Notes: a model not told the origin generated them from the sequence alone. A DNA stretch of 12,888 nucleotides from an uncultured Alphaproteobacteria bacterium (GCA_929200295.1 CAKMZE010000079.1:1-12888), one strand, 5' to 3'; counted from the stretch's first letter, positions 1 to 6,525 are shown. Numbers and translations are program-made.

Positions 1-56
1 CGATGACAGCTGCTGGGTTTCAGGGTTCAGGATCGCCTGACCGTGTTGATGCATAG
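1..56 (+). CDS. g2: Large terminase subunit (GTA g2), 3' end, stopped by an in-frame TAG
   Basis: Reading the frame that starts at base 3 gives MTAAGFQGSGSPDRVDA followed by TAG at 54-56. The SPDRxDA block is the typical C-terminal end of the nuclease domain of phage and GTA large terminases, where the aspartate belongs to the metal-binding site. In this family the block normally continues DALVWA; here the Leu codon position is TAG, one base away from TTG, and the same frame then reads VWAIHELI. The terminase is the motor that packages DNA into the prohead through the portal encoded next. If TAG is read as stop, the protein lacks its last 24 residues (the Leu plus 23 more). Most of the gene lies upstream of the window, so its ATPase domain cannot be judged. 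Family assignment is firm for so short a piece because of the motif and the position just before the portal gene. Confidence 0.8.
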   Translation, partial: MTAAGFQGSGSPDRVDA

Positions 57-128
57 GTATGGGCAATCCATGAGCTGATCATCACACCCTCGCTCAGTTG
101 GCGTCATCCCCGGATGCGCGGATTATAA
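57..128 (+). pseudogene. g2: Cut-off tail of the terminase frame beyond the TAG codon
   Basis: These 23 codons plus TAA (126-128) stay in the frame of the upstream terminase fragment. They begin VWAIHELI and end WRHPRMRGL, which looks like the usual last helix and basic tail of a GTA large terminase. The stretch has no start codon or ribosome binding site of its own, so it would be translated only by read-through or suppression of the TAG at 54-56. I annotate it as the lost C-terminal end of g2. A base-calling error at position 55 (T to A) would restore one continuous gene ending at 128. Confidence 0.7.
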
Positions 129-129
129 T
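124..129 (+). promoter_or_regulatory. Perfect TATAAT hexamer before the portal gene, possible internal promoter -10
   Basis: TATAAT overlaps the TAA that ends the terminase frame and lies about 120 bases before the portal ATG. The nearest -35-like block is TTGGCG at 98-103, but the 20-base spacer is longer than ideal. The hexamer match is exact; the promoter call is weak inference, because AT-rich hexamers arise by chance and GTA clusters are mainly transcribed from upstream of g1. Confidence 0.2.
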
Positions 130-249
130 CGCTTGCGCAACAGCCACCGTACTGTGCTGTCGGAGCTTCGTAAGATCTTTCCGAGATAACGTCCCCCAAC
201 GCTTTGACACAGATTGCCAAAGCAGCCCCCGAAACCAAGGAGAGCCTTG
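129..249 (+). other. Non-coding gap between terminase and portal genes
   Basis: No convincing gene is seen here. The gap holds two weak inverted repeats, ACAGC/GCTGT (140-144, 156-160) and TCGGA/TCCGA (160-164, 180-184), and ends with the portal ribosome binding site AAGGAG at 237-242. A short open stretch ending IFPR at the TAA of 185-189 has no start signal. Confidence 0.5.
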
Positions 250-1434
250 ATGTTTGAATTTCTATCCCGGAATGCGGCAAAGCCCGCAACTGCACCTGAG
301 GCAAAGGCATCAGCGACAGGTCCGGTGATTGCAATGCAAGGCCATGGCCGTGTGGCCTGGAGCCCGCGCGACATGGTCTCTTTGACCAAACTGGGTTTTG
401 CGAACAACCCAATTGGGTTTCGTGCGGTTAAGATTATTTCTGAGGCGGCATCGGCGCTGCCATTGATCGTACAAGACCGCACGCGCCGTTATGAGACGCA
501 CCCGATGCAAGAGCTCATCTCGCGCCCCAATGCGGGGCAGGGGCGCGCAGAATTGCTTGAGGCACTCTATGGTCAGGTTCTTTTGACAGGGAACGGGTAT
601 CTTGAAGCGGTCGCACCTGATGGGGATCCGCAGGAGCTACATGTTTTACGCTCTGATCGCATGGCATTGATCCCGGGGGCGGATGGGTGGCCTGTGGCTT
701 ATGAATACGGTGTGAATGGCCGCAAAGTACGGTTCTCAGTCAAAGAAGGCGTCAGCCCGATTTGCCATATCAAAAGCTTTCACCCGCAAGATGATCACTA
801 TGGGTTTTCCGTGATGCAGGCGGCGGCGAATGCCATTGATGTGCATAACGCGGCCTCGCGTTGGTCTAAGGCGTTGCTTGATAACGCGGCGCGCCCGTCT
901 GGTGCGATTGTCTATCGCAGCGCCGATGGGCAAGCACAGCTGACACAAGATCAATATAACCGTCTCGTCGATGAGATGGAGAGCCAGCATCAAGGCGCGC
1001 GTAATGCAGGACGCCCCATGTTGCTTGAGGGCGGGCTCGATTGGAAGCCTATGGGCTTTTCACCCTCGGATATGGAATTTCAGAAAACCAAAGAGGCAGC
1101 GGCGCGTGAAATCGCTGTGGCCTTTGGTGTGCCGCCGATGCTGCTAGGCATCCCTGGGGATGCGACCTATGCAAATTACCAAGAGGCAAACCGCGCATTC
1201 TACAGGCTAACGGTTTTGCCACTGGCCACACGTGTCACAAGCGCGATTGCGGATTGGCTATCGGATTTCACTGGCGAAAAGATGGACTTACGTCCTGATC
1301 TTGATCAGGTGTCGGCCCTTGCTGGGGAACGTGAAAGCCATTGGCGCAGGGTGAGCGAGGCGAGTTTTCTCACAGATGCTGAAAAACGCAGCTTGCTAGG
1401 CCTGCCTGCGCAAGAGGTCGGCGATGACGGGTAA
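250..1434 (+). CDS. g3: GTA portal protein (g3, HK97 family)
   Basis: The 394-residue protein belongs to the HK97-type phage portal family. Portals form the ring at one capsid vertex through which the terminase drives DNA and to which the tail attaches. Visible family features are the N-terminal NPIGFRAVKIISEAAS block, the central LLTGNGYLEA block, and near residues 292-325 the stretch GVPPMLLGIPGDATYANYQE followed by a hydrophobic helix (VLPLATRVTSAIADWL), which fits the wing-to-crown region. Length is normal for the family. I chose the ATG at 250 because AAGGAG at 237-242 sits seven bases before it; the frame is open upstream to a TTG at 214, which has no such site. The 3' end overlaps the next gene by 11 bases. 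Equivalent to rcc01684 of RcGTA. Confidence 0.95.
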   Translation: MFEFLSRNAAKPATAPEAKASATGPVIAMQGHGRVAWSPRDMVSLTKLGFANNPIGFRAVKIISEAASALPLIVQDRTRRYETHPMQELISRPNAGQGRAELLEALYGQVLLTGNGYLEAVAPDGDPQELHVLRSDRMALIPGADGWPVAYEYGVNGRKVRFSVKEGVSPICHIKSFHPQDDHYGFSVMQAAANAIDVHNAASRWSKALLDNAARPSGAIVYRSADGQAQLTQDQYNRLVDEMESQHQGARNAGRPMLLEGGLDWKPMGFSPSDMEFQKTKEAAAREIAVAFGVPPMLLGIPGDATYANYQEANRAFYRLTVLPLATRVTSAIADWLSDFTGEKMDLRPDLDQVSALAGERESHWRRVSEASFLTDAEKRSLLGLPAQEVGDDG

Positions 1435-1633
1435 AGTTTATGATCTTGATGGTGGCCAGCGTGCACACACGCCGCAACCGCCTGTCGCTGATTTTTGGTT
1501 CGCGCAGCTGGATGTGCGCCTAGGGCGCATCGAATATATGGTGGCGCGCCTGGAGTGGCAGATGATGATTATCGCATGTGTCGCATTTGTCTTGCTTGCC
1601 TTGGAAATTTTGCAAGCCGTTCGTGGAAGCTAA
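1424..1633 (+). CDS. g3.5: GTA head formation protein, RCAP_rcc01685 family (g3.5), small membrane protein
   Basis: A 69-residue protein starting inside the end of the portal gene (11-base overlap), so translation is probably coupled. Residues 1-22 are polar, 23-45 look amphipathic with a DVRLGRIEYMVARLEW pattern, and 47-65 (MIIACVAFVLLALEIL region) form one clear hydrophobic membrane helix with a short C-terminal tail. Position and shape match the small protein between portal and protease in the R. capsulatus agent (rcc01685), described as needed for head formation. Its exact mechanism is not something I can read from sequence. A membrane helix in a head gene suggests that prohead assembly may start at the inner membrane; this is inference. 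Confidence 0.85.
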   Translation: MTGKVYDLDGGQRAHTPQPPVADFWFAQLDVRLGRIEYMVARLEWQMMIIACVAFVLLALEILQAVRGS

Positions 1634-1644
1634 GAGGATAATAC

Positions 1645-2190
1645 ATGATTGATTTAGAGCACAAATTTTGTCTTCTGGGCAAGGATGTGAGCATTAGCGA
1701 AGGCGCTGTGATTACCGGATATGCCTCGCTCTTTGGGGCCAAGGATCACAGCGGTGATATTGTTGAGGCAGGGGCTTACAAAGCGTCTTTGACCAAAATG
1801 TCAGCGCAGAAGCGAAGCATTAAGATGCTTTGGCAACATGACCCATCCCAGCCAATCGGTGTGTGGGATGAGGTGCGTGAAGATCAAAAAGGGCTTTGGG
1901 TCAAAGGCCGTATTTTGACGGACATTGCAAAGGGGCGCGAAGCTGCGGCCCTGATCGCGGCAGGGGCTATTGATGGGCTGTCCATCGGCTACCGCACGCT
2001 CAAGGCGCATAAAGGGGCCAAAGGCCTGCGCCATCTTGATGAAGTTGAGCTATGGGAGGTGTCATTGGTGACATTCCCCATGCTTCCCGATGCGCGTGTG
2101 GGGGGCAAGGGCGAAGACCCGATGGCTCACCATTTGCGTGAATTGGCGTCCGTTTTCGAAACGGCGCGCTTGACGTTCCCGGAGCTTTGA
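1645..2190 (+). CDS. g4: Prohead maturation protease (g4, HK97 family)
   Basis: A 181-residue serine protease of the HK97 prohead protease family. It cuts the N-terminal scaffold part off the major capsid protein encoded next and then normally digests itself, allowing the shell to mature. The conserved layout is visible: the GYASLFGAKDHSGDIVEAGAY block (residues 25-45), the histidine in WQHDPSQPIG (His65), the serine in IDGLSIGYR (Ser113), and LWEVSLVTFP (Glu138), together the expected catalytic residues. AAGAGGA at 1632-1638 precedes the ATG by six bases. Length is ordinary and nothing is missing. Its place just before the capsid gene is standard. Equivalent to rcc01686. Confidence 0.95.
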   Translation: MIDLEHKFCLLGKDVSISEGAVITGYASLFGAKDHSGDIVEAGAYKASLTKMSAQKRSIKMLWQHDPSQPIGVWDEVREDQKGLWVKGRILTDIAKGREAAALIAAGAIDGLSIGYRTLKAHKGAKGLRHLDEVELWEVSLVTFPMLPDARVGGKGEDPMAHHLRELASVFETARLTFPEL

Positions 2191-2237
2191 CACCGGGGTA
2201 ATCCGACCAACTGGTCACTCACAAAGAGGACATGAAC

Positions 2238-3419
2238 ATGACGACACCCGAGACGGATTCTCGGGCCGGAGAGGCTTTGTCTCCGGCTGAGGAGTTGCGG
2301 GCCGCGATGGGCGGCTTTGTGGCTGACTTTAAAGATTTTTCCAACGGCGTGACTGCCAAACTCCAGAAACAGGATGAACGAATGAACAAGCTGGACCGAA
2401 AGACATTAATGGCGGCGCGCCCCGCGTTGGCCGCAGGTATTGAAGCGGATGCGCCGCATCAAAAAGCCTTTGCCGCGTATCTGCGTTCTGGCGATGATGA
2501 TGGCTTGCGTGGGCTTGAACTGGATGGAAAAGCGATGAGCGCATCCGTGGCGGCTGATGGCGGTTATCTTATTGATCCGCAAACCGCAGAGCAGATCAAA
2601 GGCACATTGTCATCAACGGCCTCAATCCGTGCGATTGCAACAGTGGTGAATGTTGATGCCAGCTCATATGACGTGTTGGTTGATCACACTGAGATGGGTG
2701 CTGGTTGGGCGACAGAATCCGGGACGCTTGCGGAAACGGACACGTCACAGATCGACCGCATCAATATTCCGCTTCACGAGCTTTCAGCGTTGCCAAAGGC
2801 ATCGCAACGTCTGTTGGATGACAGCGCCTTTGATATCGAAGGATGGCTTGCGAGCCGTATCGCAGATAAATTCGCGCGCTCTGAGGCGAGTGCCTTTATC
2901 AGTGGCGATGGCAATGAGAAACCCAAGGGTCTGCTCGACTATCCAACCGTTGCTAATGACAGCTGGAGCTGGGGCAATATTGGCTATGTTGCGACAGGGT
3001 CAGACGGGGCTATTGATGATGGCGATGCGATCATTGATCTGGTTTATGCTGTTGGCGCTGTTTACCGCGCGAACGGGACGTTTGTGATGAATTCAAAAAC
3101 GGCCGGTATGATCCGTAAGCTCAAGGATAATGATGGGCGCTTCTTATGGTCTGACGGTCTTTCTGCGGGGGAGCCTGCGCGGCTCTTGGGTTATCCGGTT
3201 CTTGTGGCCGAGGATATGCCAGATGTGGGCAGTGACGCGTTTGCGATGGCCTTTGGTGATTTCGGAGCAGGCTACACAGTAGCAGAACGCCCTGATCTGC
3301 GCGTTCTGCGCGATCCGTTCTCTGCGAAACCGCATGTGCTGTTTTATGCGACAAAACGTGTTGGTGGCGCTGTGAGCGATTTTGCAGCGATTAAGCTATT
3401 GAAGTTCGCGGCCAGCTAA
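2238..3419 (+). CDS. g5: Major capsid protein (g5, HK97 fold)
   Basis: A 393-residue HK97-type major capsid protein forming the GTA head shell. An N-terminal scaffold-like region with a charged, coiled-coil-prone helix (about residues 12-58) is followed by the shell domain, recognisable from ADGGYLIDPQTAEQI (about 107-121) and TASIRAIATVVNV. By analogy with RcGTA, the g4 protease would cut just before the shell domain; the LDGKAMSAS segment around Lys98-Ala99 is the likely place (inference). An ATG at 2232 gives two more residues, but the purine-rich site AAAGAGGA at 2223-2230 is one base from it and seven from the ATG at 2238, so 2238 is preferred. A 147-base gap with inverted repeats follows. 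Equivalent to rcc01687. Confidence 0.95.
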   Translation: MTTPETDSRAGEALSPAEELRAAMGGFVADFKDFSNGVTAKLQKQDERMNKLDRKTLMAARPALAAGIEADAPHQKAFAAYLRSGDDDGLRGLELDGKAMSASVAADGGYLIDPQTAEQIKGTLSSTASIRAIATVVNVDASSYDVLVDHTEMGAGWATESGTLAETDTSQIDRINIPLHELSALPKASQRLLDDSAFDIEGWLASRIADKFARSEASAFISGDGNEKPKGLLDYPTVANDSWSWGNIGYVATGSDGAIDDGDAIIDLVYAVGAVYRANGTFVMNSKTAGMIRKLKDNDGRFLWSDGLSAGEPARLLGYPVLVAEDMPDVGSDAFAMAFGDFGAGYTVAERPDLRVLRDPFSAKPHVLFYATKRVGGAVSDFAAIKLLKFAAS

Positions 3420-3434
3420 TCTGGCTTTGCGATC

Positions 3435-3462
3435 CAGGTGCCGCCCTCACCAGCGGCATCTG
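3435..3462 (+). promoter_or_regulatory. Strong hairpin just after the capsid gene
   Basis: CAGGTGCCGC (3435-3444) and GCGGCATCTG (3453-3462) pair over ten positions with one G-U, around an 8-base loop, starting 16 bases after the capsid stop. No T-run follows, so it does not look like a classical terminator. A role in protecting the capsid mRNA 3' end or lowering downstream expression is inference. Confidence 0.5.
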
Positions 3463-3463
3463 T

Positions 3464-3532
3464 CCGGGCGCTTTATCAACTCCGTGTTGTCTAGCTTCCC
3501 TTCCGTCCGAGCGATGCGGAGGATGCGCCCGG
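3464..3532 (+). repeat. 8-base perfect inverted repeat in the g5-g6 gap
   Basis: CCGGGCGC at 3464-3471 is repeated in inverse at 3525-3532 (GCGCCCGG). The 53 bases between contain smaller pairings (CAAC/GTTG at 3477-3480 and 3486-3489; CCTTCCG with CGGAGG around 3499-3522). It starts one base after the preceding hairpin, so the whole gap could fold as a structured RNA. The repeats are seen directly; the fold is inferred without an energy calculation. Confidence 0.4.
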
Positions 3533-3533
3533 T

Positions 3534-3559
3534 CTCCACTGAAATGATCGTTTTTGGAG
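3534..3559 (+). promoter_or_regulatory. Ribosome binding site of g6 with a complementary upstream block
   Basis: TGGAG at 3555-3559 contains the ribosome binding site seven bases before the g6 ATG. CTCCA at 3534-3538 is its exact complement, so a five-pair stem could hide the site. CTCCA lies two bases after the 3464/3532 repeat, so the two stems could stack. Functional relevance is inference. Confidence 0.3.
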
Positions 3560-3566
3560 TTTTTCC

Positions 3567-4166
3567 ATGATTTTAGCCGAAGATTCAGCAGTGCCATTGG
3601 CCGCCTTGCCAATTGCTGCCTTTAAAGACCACATGCGTCTGGGGTCCGGCTTTTCGGACGATGGATTGCAGGATAATGTCGTCGAAACCGCGTTACGGTC
3701 TGCATTGGCCGCGATTGAGGCCCGCACAGGTAAGATCTTAATCAGCCGTGGTTTTGTATGGACAGTGACGCGGTGGCGGGATGCGTCTCGGCAGTCGCTT
3801 CCTTTAGCGCCTGTGATGTCTGTGACATCGGTTGTCTTGCATGATCATATTGGAACTGAAACGCCATGGGCGGACACGAACTGGTATCTAGAGCAAGATA
3901 CACATAGCCCGTGTCTGATAGCGTATGGTACGCAATTGCCGGTCATTCCAGCGGGCGGATCGGTAAAGGTATCATTGCAAGCCGGCTTTGGACCTGCATG
4001 GGGTGATATACCCGCGGATTTGGCGCAGGCGGTTTTTGTCCTTGCGGCGCATTTTTATGAATTTCGATATGACACAGAGGGGAAAGCGACACGCTTGCCC
4101 ATTGCTGTTGAAACGCTCGTCGCGCCATTTCGCAACCTGCGCTTGCTGGGTGGGTTTGGCAGATGA
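3567..4166 (+). CDS. g6: Head-tail adaptor protein (g6)
   Basis: A 199-residue head-tail connector protein of the phage gp6-like/phiE125 gp8 type. The family binds as a ring below the portal and begins the connection to the tail. The N-terminal part has the usual helical opening, LAALPIAAFKDHMRLG then a helix ending ALAAIEARTGKILISRGFVW (about residues 40-65), followed by a beta-rich region and a C-terminal helix LAQAVFVLAAHFYEFR; these fit the family pattern. Length is typical. It begins after the longest gap in the cluster, with GGAG seven bases before the ATG, and its stop overlaps the next start as ATGA. Equivalent to rcc01688. Confidence 0.88.
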   Translation: MILAEDSAVPLAALPIAAFKDHMRLGSGFSDDGLQDNVVETALRSALAAIEARTGKILISRGFVWTVTRWRDASRQSLPLAPVMSVTSVVLHDHIGTETPWADTNWYLEQDTHSPCLIAYGTQLPVIPAGGSVKVSLQAGFGPAWGDIPADLAQAVFVLAAHFYEFRYDTEGKATRLPIAVETLVAPFRNLRLLGGFGR

Positions 4167-4501
4167 AGGAGCCGCATCTTAATCGTCAACTTACGCTTGA
4201 GAACGCTGTGCAATCGCCAGATGGATCCGGTGGGCTGACCGTGACTTGGGTGCAGCTAGGCACCGTTTGGGCGGAATTTCAAAGCGCAACAGCAAGCGAA
4301 AAAACTGGCTATGCGGCACCTGTCGCGCGTGCATTGTACCGTGCGATCTTGCGCGCAGCCCCTGTAGGGTCACCGCGTCGACCGCAGCCAGGGCAAAGAG
4401 CGCGTATCGGCACACGGATATTCGAGATCGATGCTGTGTCTGAATACGACCGCGACGCACGGTTTCTGCGGTGTATCTTGAAAGAGGAGACCGTCTCATG
4501 A
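4163..4501 (+). CDS. g7: Head-tail stopper / joining protein (g7)
   Basis: A 112-residue protein of the phage head-tail joining family (SPP1 gp16-like stopper). It opens with a short N-terminal strand and LENAVQSPDGSGGLTVTWV, continues GTVWAEFQSATASEK, and ends with a small beta domain containing RARIGTRIFEIDAVSEYD, the usual order for this family. Its likely role is to close the head exit after packaging and to receive the tail terminator. It overlaps g6 by four bases and g8 by four bases, both ATGA, implying coupled translation; no strong ribosome binding site precedes it. Equivalent to rcc01689. Confidence 0.85.
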   Translation: MKEPHLNRQLTLENAVQSPDGSGGLTVTWVQLGTVWAEFQSATASEKTGYAAPVARALYRAILRAAPVGSPRRPQPGQRARIGTRIFEIDAVSEYDRDARFLRCILKEETVS

Positions 4502-4926
4502 GCTATGCGATGTCTCATGCCTTGCAAGCCGCCGTATACCAGACGCTTAGCACAGATCCGACGCGCACGGGCTTGGTTGGCACAGCGATCTTTGATGCGA
4601 TGCCAATCGGCGAGCGCCCATCGCTTTATGTGGTGCTGGGCGGTGAAACGGCGCGTGATCGTTCTGATCAAACGGGGGCAGGGGCTGAGCATGCCTTTCA
4701 GATTGATGTGCTGGCGCATTTATCCGGGTTTGCTCAGGCAAAAGAAGCCGCGGGCGCTGTGTCTGATGCCTTAGCCGGTGCCGATCTCACGCTGACGCGC
4801 GGAACGCTTGTCGGTTTGCATTTCGTCAAAGCCGTCGCTGCACGGGTTGGCAGCGGCGATACGCGCCGCATTACCCTTACATTTAACGCGCGCCTTTGTG
4901 ATGCGCCACAATCGTCTAACACATAG
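4498..4926 (+). CDS. g8: Tail terminator protein (g8, DUF3168)
   Basis: A 142-residue DUF3168-type tail terminator. These proteins cap the tail tube and provide the surface that joins it to the head. Family features are the N-terminal helix HALQAAVYQTLSTDP, FDAMPIGERPSLYVVLGGE, the strand HAFQIDVLAHL followed by a helix with KEAAGAVSDAL, and a final strand RITLTFNARL. The ATG at 4498 overlaps the g7 stop and has AGAGGAG about eight bases upstream. An in-frame GTG at 4471 would extend it into g7 and is less likely. The stop TAG overlaps the ribosome binding site of g9. Equivalent to rcc01690. Confidence 0.88.
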   Translation: MSYAMSHALQAAVYQTLSTDPTRTGLVGTAIFDAMPIGERPSLYVVLGGETARDRSDQTGAGAEHAFQIDVLAHLSGFAQAKEAAGAVSDALAGADLTLTRGTLVGLHFVKAVAARVGSGDTRRITLTFNARLCDAPQSSNT

Positions 4927-4938
4927 GAGAGCTGCGAC

Positions 4939-5355
4939 ATGGTAGCCCAGAATGGCAAAGACCTTTTGGTCAAGATCGACATGACCGGTGACGGATCGTT
5001 TCAAACGGTGGCGGGCTTACGTGCCACGCGGATCAGTTTTAACGCTGAAACGGTTGATGTGACCTCATTAGAAAGCACAGGCGGTTGGCGCGAGCTTCTT
5101 GCAGGTGCGGGGGTGAAAACCGCCGCGATCTCAGGCTCTGGTGTCTTCAAGGACGAGGCAACGGATGAGCGCGCGCGGCAGATATTCTTTGACGGCGAGA
5201 CACCAGAGTTTCAGGTGATCATCCCTGATTTCGGCACGGTCGAAGGGTCGTTTCAGATCACATCGGTGGAATATTCCGGCACATACAATGGTGAGGCCAC
5301 ATATGAGCTGAGCCTCGCATCAGCTGGGGCGATATCCTTTGTGGCGGTGAGCTGA
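4939..5355 (+). CDS. g9: Major tail tube protein (g9, TP901-1 family)
   Basis: A 138-residue tail tube protein that would stack in rings to form the GTA tail. It matches the TP901-1 major tail protein pattern: GKDLLVKIDM near the N-terminus, ISFNAETVDVTSLES (about residues 33-47) followed by GGWRELLAGAGVKTAAISGS, then FQVIIPDFGTVEGSFQITS and the closing YELSLASAGAISF. The abundance of beta strands and small residues fits the tube fold. AGGAG at 4925-4929 overlaps the stop of g8 and lies nine bases before this ATG. The stop overlaps the next ATG by one base (TGATG). Equivalent to rcc01691. Confidence 0.92.
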   Translation: MVAQNGKDLLVKIDMTGDGSFQTVAGLRATRISFNAETVDVTSLESTGGWRELLAGAGVKTAAISGSGVFKDEATDERARQIFFDGETPEFQVIIPDFGTVEGSFQITSVEYSGTYNGEATYELSLASAGAISFVAVS

Positions 5356-5672
5356 TGGTAAACCCCTATGCCGGTGAGGTCGCACTAGTGCTTGATGGGC
5401 AGCGCCATGTTTGCAAGCTGACCTTGGGTGCGCTGGCCGAGCTGGAAAGCAGTCTTGGCGAGGACACATTGGTGGCTTTGGTTGCGCGGTTTGAAGGGCG
5501 CGGCTTTTCAAGCCGGGATGTTATGGCGCTATTGGTGGCGGGATTGCGCGGTGGCGGGTGGCAAGGCACAGCGAATGATCTGTTAACCGCAGAAATCCAA
5601 GGCGGTCCAATTGGGGCTGCACAAGTTGCAGCACAGCTACTCGCACGTGCCTTTAGCACGCCAGACGCATGA
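5355..5672 (+). CDS. g10: Gene transfer agent family protein, tail chaperone-like (g10)
   Basis: A 105-residue member of the GTA gp10 family (Phage_TAC_11-type). The N-terminal YAGEVALVLDGQRHVCKLTLGALAELESSLGEDTL, then VALVARFEGRGFSSRDVMALLVAGLRGGGW, is the usual core. By position between the tube and tape measure genes it is taken to be a tail assembly chaperone that guides tape measure and tube assembly; direct proof is not in the sequence. It starts on the last base of the g9 stop codon and overlaps g10.1 by four bases (ATGA). The next gene is in the -1 frame relative to this one, as in phages with a chaperone frameshift, but no slippery heptamer is visible. Confidence 0.88.
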   Translation: MVNPYAGEVALVLDGQRHVCKLTLGALAELESSLGEDTLVALVARFEGRGFSSRDVMALLVAGLRGGGWQGTANDLLTAEIQGGPIGAAQVAAQLLARAFSTPDA

Positions 5673-5869
5673 GCCGCATGGACTGGCCTGCGTTGATGCG
5701 GGCAGGCTTAATCGGCTTACGGCTGCCCCCGGCAATCTTTTGGTCGCTTAGCCCGGCTGAGCTGCACATGATGCTGGGCCTAGATGCGGGTGACACACCC
5801 ATGGGACGTGCGGCGCTTGATGCTTTGCAACAAGCCTATCCCGACGCAGAGCCAGGAGATAAAGAATGA
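5669..5869 (+). CDS. g10.1: Small phage tail assembly chaperone (g10.1, Phage_TAC_6)
   Basis: A 66-residue protein with the compact family pattern DWPALMRAGLIGLRLPPAIFWSLSPAELHMMLG (residues 4-36), then an Ala/Gly-rich acidic tail. Genes of this type sit between g10 and the tape measure gene in Rhodobacterales GTAs (rcc01693) and in related phages, where they are called tail assembly chaperones. It overlaps both neighbours by four bases (ATGA), so translation is coupled. The second ATG at 5675, just before DWPAL, is an alternative start that would drop two residues. The role is assigned by family and place only. Confidence 0.85.
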   Translation: MSRMDWPALMRAGLIGLRLPPAIFWSLSPAELHMMLGLDAGDTPMGRAALDALQQAYPDAEPGDKE

Positions 5870-6525
5870 CAGATTTTGATGACCTTGATGACAAAGAAAA
5901 TGGCATTACAGCATTGGGCGAAAGCATTGCACGCACGGATGAGGCCGCAGAAGCCTGCCGCAGTGAGATGGATAAGCTTAGCGCAAGTGCTGAAAAGACA
6001 AAGCATGATCTCTCTGGCTTGGAGCGTGGGTTTTCAGGCGGGTTGCGCAAAGCGTTTGATGGGCTGATCTTGGATGGGATGAAGCTGAGCGATGCGCTGG
6101 GCATTGTCGCTGAAACCATGTCAAAAACAGTATATAACGCAGCGATGAAGCCTGTAACCAACCACATTGGTGGCGTTCTGGCAGATGGGGTCGGTGCGAT
6201 ATTAGGGGGTGCGCTCCCATTTGCTGATGGTGCGCCGTTTAGCCAAGGCCGGGTGATGCCCTTTGCCAAAGGCGGGGTTTTATCAGGCCCCACGACATTT
6301 CCGATGCGCGGCGGCATGGGGCTGATGGGCGAGGCTGGACCCGAAGCGATTATGCCGCTCTCACGTGGGTCTGATGGACGCTTGGGTGTGCGCGCCCAAG
6401 GGGGGAAATCTGTCCATGTCACGATGAATATCCAAACCCCAGATGTGCAAGGCTTTGAACGCTCGCGCGGGCAAATTGCGGCGCGCATGTCGCGGGCCCT
6501 GGGGCATGGAAACCGGAACCGGTAG
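5866..6525 (+). CDS. g11: Short tail tape measure protein (g11)
   Basis: A 219-residue tape measure protein, very short compared with the 600-1500 residues common in siphophages, which fits the short GTA tail. Residues 1-75 are helical and charged (LGESIARTDEAAEACRSEM, then LERGFSGGLRKAFDGL). Residues 70-118 are more hydrophobic and rich in Ala/Gly. The C-terminal part carries the motif seen at tape measure ends, MPFAKGGVLSGPTTFP (131-146) and GLMGEAGPEAIMPLSRG (152-168). Its role is to set tail length and occupy the tube until ejection. The ATG overlaps the g10.1 stop and AGGAG lies nine bases before it. Equivalent to rcc01694. Confidence 0.88.
   Translation: MTDFDDLDDKENGITALGESIARTDEAAEACRSEMDKLSASAEKTKHDLSGLERGFSGGLRKAFDGLILDGMKLSDALGIVAETMSKTVYNAAMKPVTNHIGGVLADGVGAILGGALPFADGAPFSQGRVMPFAKGGVLSGPTTFPMRGGMGLMGEAGPEAIMPLSRGSDGRLGVRAQGGKSVHVTMNIQTPDVQGFERSRGQIAARMSRALGHGNRNR

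Noticed and set aside
214..249. N-terminal extension of the portal protein from a TTG at 214
   Set aside because: No ribosome binding site fits the TTG, while AAGGAG at 237-242 is well placed for the ATG at 250, and the protein from 250 has normal family length.
2205..2216. Inverted repeat GACCA-AC-TGGTC between protease and capsid genes
   Set aside because: Only five-base arms with a two-base centre in a 47-base gap; it cannot form a good RNA hairpin and there is no other sign of an operator.
2650..3087. 145-residue open frame within the capsid gene
   Set aside because: It lies in another frame of a clearly real capsid gene, has unnatural composition (rich in Arg, Met, Trp) and no family resemblance; a shadow frame.
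5620..5680. Possible programmed -1 frameshift joining g10 and g10.1, as in lambda-type tail chaperones
   Set aside because: g10.1 is in the -1 frame, but that frame contains TAG (5652-5654) shortly before its ATG, and no slippery heptamer is visible in the short remaining overlap. The ATGA overlap is enough to explain expression.
5748..6488. 246-residue reverse-strand open frame over g10.1 and g11
   Set aside because: Proline- and serine-rich shadow of the + strand genes with no family features; both + strand genes are recognised GTA components.
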